44,515 bases of DNA, from NCBI GenBank assembly GCA_900550025.1, contig URQP01000005.1, positions 1 through 44,515 of the forward strand, given 5' to 3'. The translations under genes and the position numbers were made by a program. Each line of letters begins with the position of its first letter. The stretch's first letter is position 1. This document shows positions 43,245 through 44,515 of the stretch, piece by piece. The DNA comes from an uncultured Porphyromonadaceae bacterium. GTDB lineage: Bacteria; Bacteroidota; Bacteroidia; Bacteroidales; Muribaculaceae. The notes under the pieces are model-generated. The model was not told where the DNA came from and searched no databases. It worked only from the letters and a program-made list of their open reading frames with translations.

Positions 43245-44081
43245 ATGGGCAGAATGCTTTTATCAATGGTGTTATTATGCGCGTCGTTGTTTTCGTATGC
43301 GCAGATAACCGTGTTGCCTCAACAGGAAGCTTACGATGCCGACAGCATACGCCGAGAGCTCGACAACGGCCCTTATTTCACGCTTTACAAGGACAACTAT
43401 TTCATTGCCGGCACTTCAATCGGCCCGAAGCCTACGAACACCAACTCTGACGTCAAGTTCCAGATAAGCATAGCGCAGCGGTTGACAAAGAGTACGTTGC
43501 CGTTCAACACCTACCTCTATCTGTTCTATTCGCAGAAGTGCATGTGGAATGTATTCGAGGAGTCGATGCCTATGCGCGACCTGAATTTCAATCCCGGTAT
43601 AGGTCTTGCCAAATATCTTTTTGTCAAGGACCGCTACATCGGCAAGGTTTCGCTTATTGTAGAGCATGAGTCGAATGGGCGCGACGGCGCGGAGTCACGC
43701 AGTTGGAATAAAATCTCGCTGGCGGCCAACATTCTTATCGACCCTAATTTTATGGTGCACGGTAAGGTGTGGATACCGATTGTCGACGGACAGAACAACA
43801 AGGATATTCTTGATTATTCCGGCATATATCAGATGGGTATGACATACACGTCGCCCAATAAGCGTTTCGGGGCGGCTCTGACGCTCATCAAGCGGCGCGG
43901 ATGGAATCTCAACTATAACTCCATCTGGGAGGTCAACTATCGTTTGTTCAAAGGCGAAAACCAGTATCTGTTCCTTCAATACTACAACGGTTACGGCGAG
44001 AATCTCCTCGACTATAACAAATTCCACTCGCGTCTGCGTCTCGGCATTGTAATCAAGCCTAAAATATTCAGCGAATTTTAG
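43245..44081 (+). CDS. pldA: Outer-membrane phospholipase A (OMPLA family)
   Basis: The 278-residue protein has a signal peptide (MGRMLLSMVLLCASLFSYA-Q) and an outer-membrane barrel. The catalytic motif is EHESNGRDG with His141 and Ser143, as in the OMPLA His-Ser pair, followed by SWNK. The later YYNGYGENLLDYN segment matches the family's calcium/active-site loop. The enzyme hydrolyses phospholipids in the outer leaflet as a calcium-dependent dimer when the outer membrane is disturbed (family knowledge). It ends in a terminal aromatic (IFSEF), as barrel proteins do. It is divergent from the lipoprotein operon, with both promoters in the 122-base gap. Confidence 0.92.
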   Translation: MGRMLLSMVLLCASLFSYAQITVLPQQEAYDADSIRRELDNGPYFTLYKDNYFIAGTSIGPKPTNTNSDVKFQISIAQRLTKSTLPFNTYLYLFYSQKCMWNVFEESMPMRDLNFNPGIGLAKYLFVKDRYIGKVSLIVEHESNGRDGAESRSWNKISLAANILIDPNFMVHGKVWIPIVDGQNNKDILDYSGIYQMGMTYTSPNKRFGAALTLIKRRGWNLNYNSIWEVNYRLFKGENQYLFLQYYNGYGENLLDYNKFHSRLRLGIVIKPKIFSEF

Positions 44082-44168
44082 AAAAACCTGTTGTAGAACA
44101 TATCATTTCGCTTCCTTTTGTCGTGAATCTTTGTTAAATTTACGGCGTGGCATCTAAACCGTTGAGCT

Positions 44169-44515
44169 ATGGAAGCACGCCTGTTGTCGATATTGTCAGT
44201 TATTTTCGCATTTGCCTACGGCCATGCGGCAGACAGGAACGTGCTTACGGCAGAACTTAATATGATGCGCGGCGGCGATGTGCTGGAGCGTGTGGCGGCC
44301 GCACCGTTTCCGGCCGGGGATTCCGGCGAGGATGTGTTCTGGAATTTTTCTGAAATCAGCGAGACCGGCAAATCCGTCCGCAGGCATGTTTCGGCGGGCG
44401 ATACTGTATTCGCCGTAATCGAGGGCGGCACGATGGACAAATACCGTTTCAGCGGCGATTCCATCATTTCCATCGGCTATGAAAACCGCCTTGCCGTGTT
44501 GAATGACTCCGTACC
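44169..44515 (+). CDS. Exported protein of unknown function (3' end outside window)
   Basis: An ATG at 44169 opens a frame that stays open for 115 codons to the window end. It starts MEARLLSILSVIFAFAYGHA, a likely signal peptide ending near AYGHA-AD, then NVLTAELNMMRGGDVLERVA and further polar sequence with FWNFSEISETGKSVRR. I do not recognise the family. It is 87 bases after pldA. A weak -7-like element (TAAATTTA, 44135-44142) precedes it, so it may be transcribed separately. Confidence 0.6.
   Translation, partial: MEARLLSILSVIFAFAYGHAADRNVLTAELNMMRGGDVLERVAAAPFPAGDSGEDVFWNFSEISETGKSVRRHVSAGDTVFAVIEGGTMDKYRFSGDSIISIGYENRLAVLNDSV

Noticed and set aside
1..44515. CRISPR array, insertion sequence, rRNA genes or parS sites
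   Set aside because: I saw no regularly spaced direct repeats, transposase-like protein, rRNA sequence or parS-like CACGTG-centred 16-mer palindrome; the search was by eye and could miss a diverged parS.

Overview
The window looks like a chromosomal piece of a member of the Bacteroidales (Bacteroidota); the genus is not established. The evidence is the family-typical dcw gene order (rsmH-ftsL-ftsI-murE-mraY-murD-ftsW-murG-murC-ftsQ-ftsA-ftsZ), type IX secretion system (T9SS) cargo plus a PorZ-like gene, a PASTA-type FtsI, a roughly 490-residue signal peptidase I, and promoters with the Bacteroidota -7 element TAnnTTTG.

Layout. 1-4434: two tandem T9SS-exported proteins, the second an M6-type zinc metalloprotease. 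4519-5229: an AlkD-like DNA alkylation repair protein with its own promoter. 5287-10744 (minus strand): an apparent operon of a secreted endonuclease/exonuclease/phosphatase-fold enzyme, a TonB-dependent receptor and a DUF5689-type lipoprotein. 11124-27858: the dcw cluster for peptidoglycan precursor synthesis and division, running on into yqeY-like and serS and closed by a strong terminator. 27925-29908: an AT-rich stretch with an HNH nuclease gene, a TrmH-type RNA methyltransferase gene and gene-free DNA. 29939-39536: a compact plus-strand run nadA-leuS-rdgB-porZ-dapB-lepB-wbqC. 39526-43122 (minus strand): lipoprotein-yifB-acyltransferase. 43245-44515: outer-membrane phospholipase A and the start of an unidentified exported protein.

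The most striking signal is not a gene. Plus-strand genes left of about 28-29 kb are rich in A and C on the plus strand, while plus-strand genes right of about 30 kb are rich in G and T. Gene orientation cannot explain this, because serS/ftsZ and leuS/lepB are all on the plus strand. The sign of the change (C-rich to G-rich, reading 5' to 3') is that expected at a replication origin. The switch falls in an AT-rich region holding twelve matches to TTATNAACA, close to the DnaA box TTATCCACA. I therefore propose that the chromosome origin lies at about 29.49-29.91 kb, without an adjacent dnaA. If so, the dcw cluster is transcribed toward the origin, head-on to its replication fork, while the nadA-wbqC run is co-directional.

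How the genes fit together: dapB makes the diaminopimelate precursor that MurE (with a DNPR motif) adds to peptidoglycan. MurC/D/E, MraY and MurG build lipid II, and FtsW/FtsI polymerise it at the FtsZ/FtsA/FtsQ/FtsL division site. PorZ serves the T9SS that would export the two proteins at the left end.
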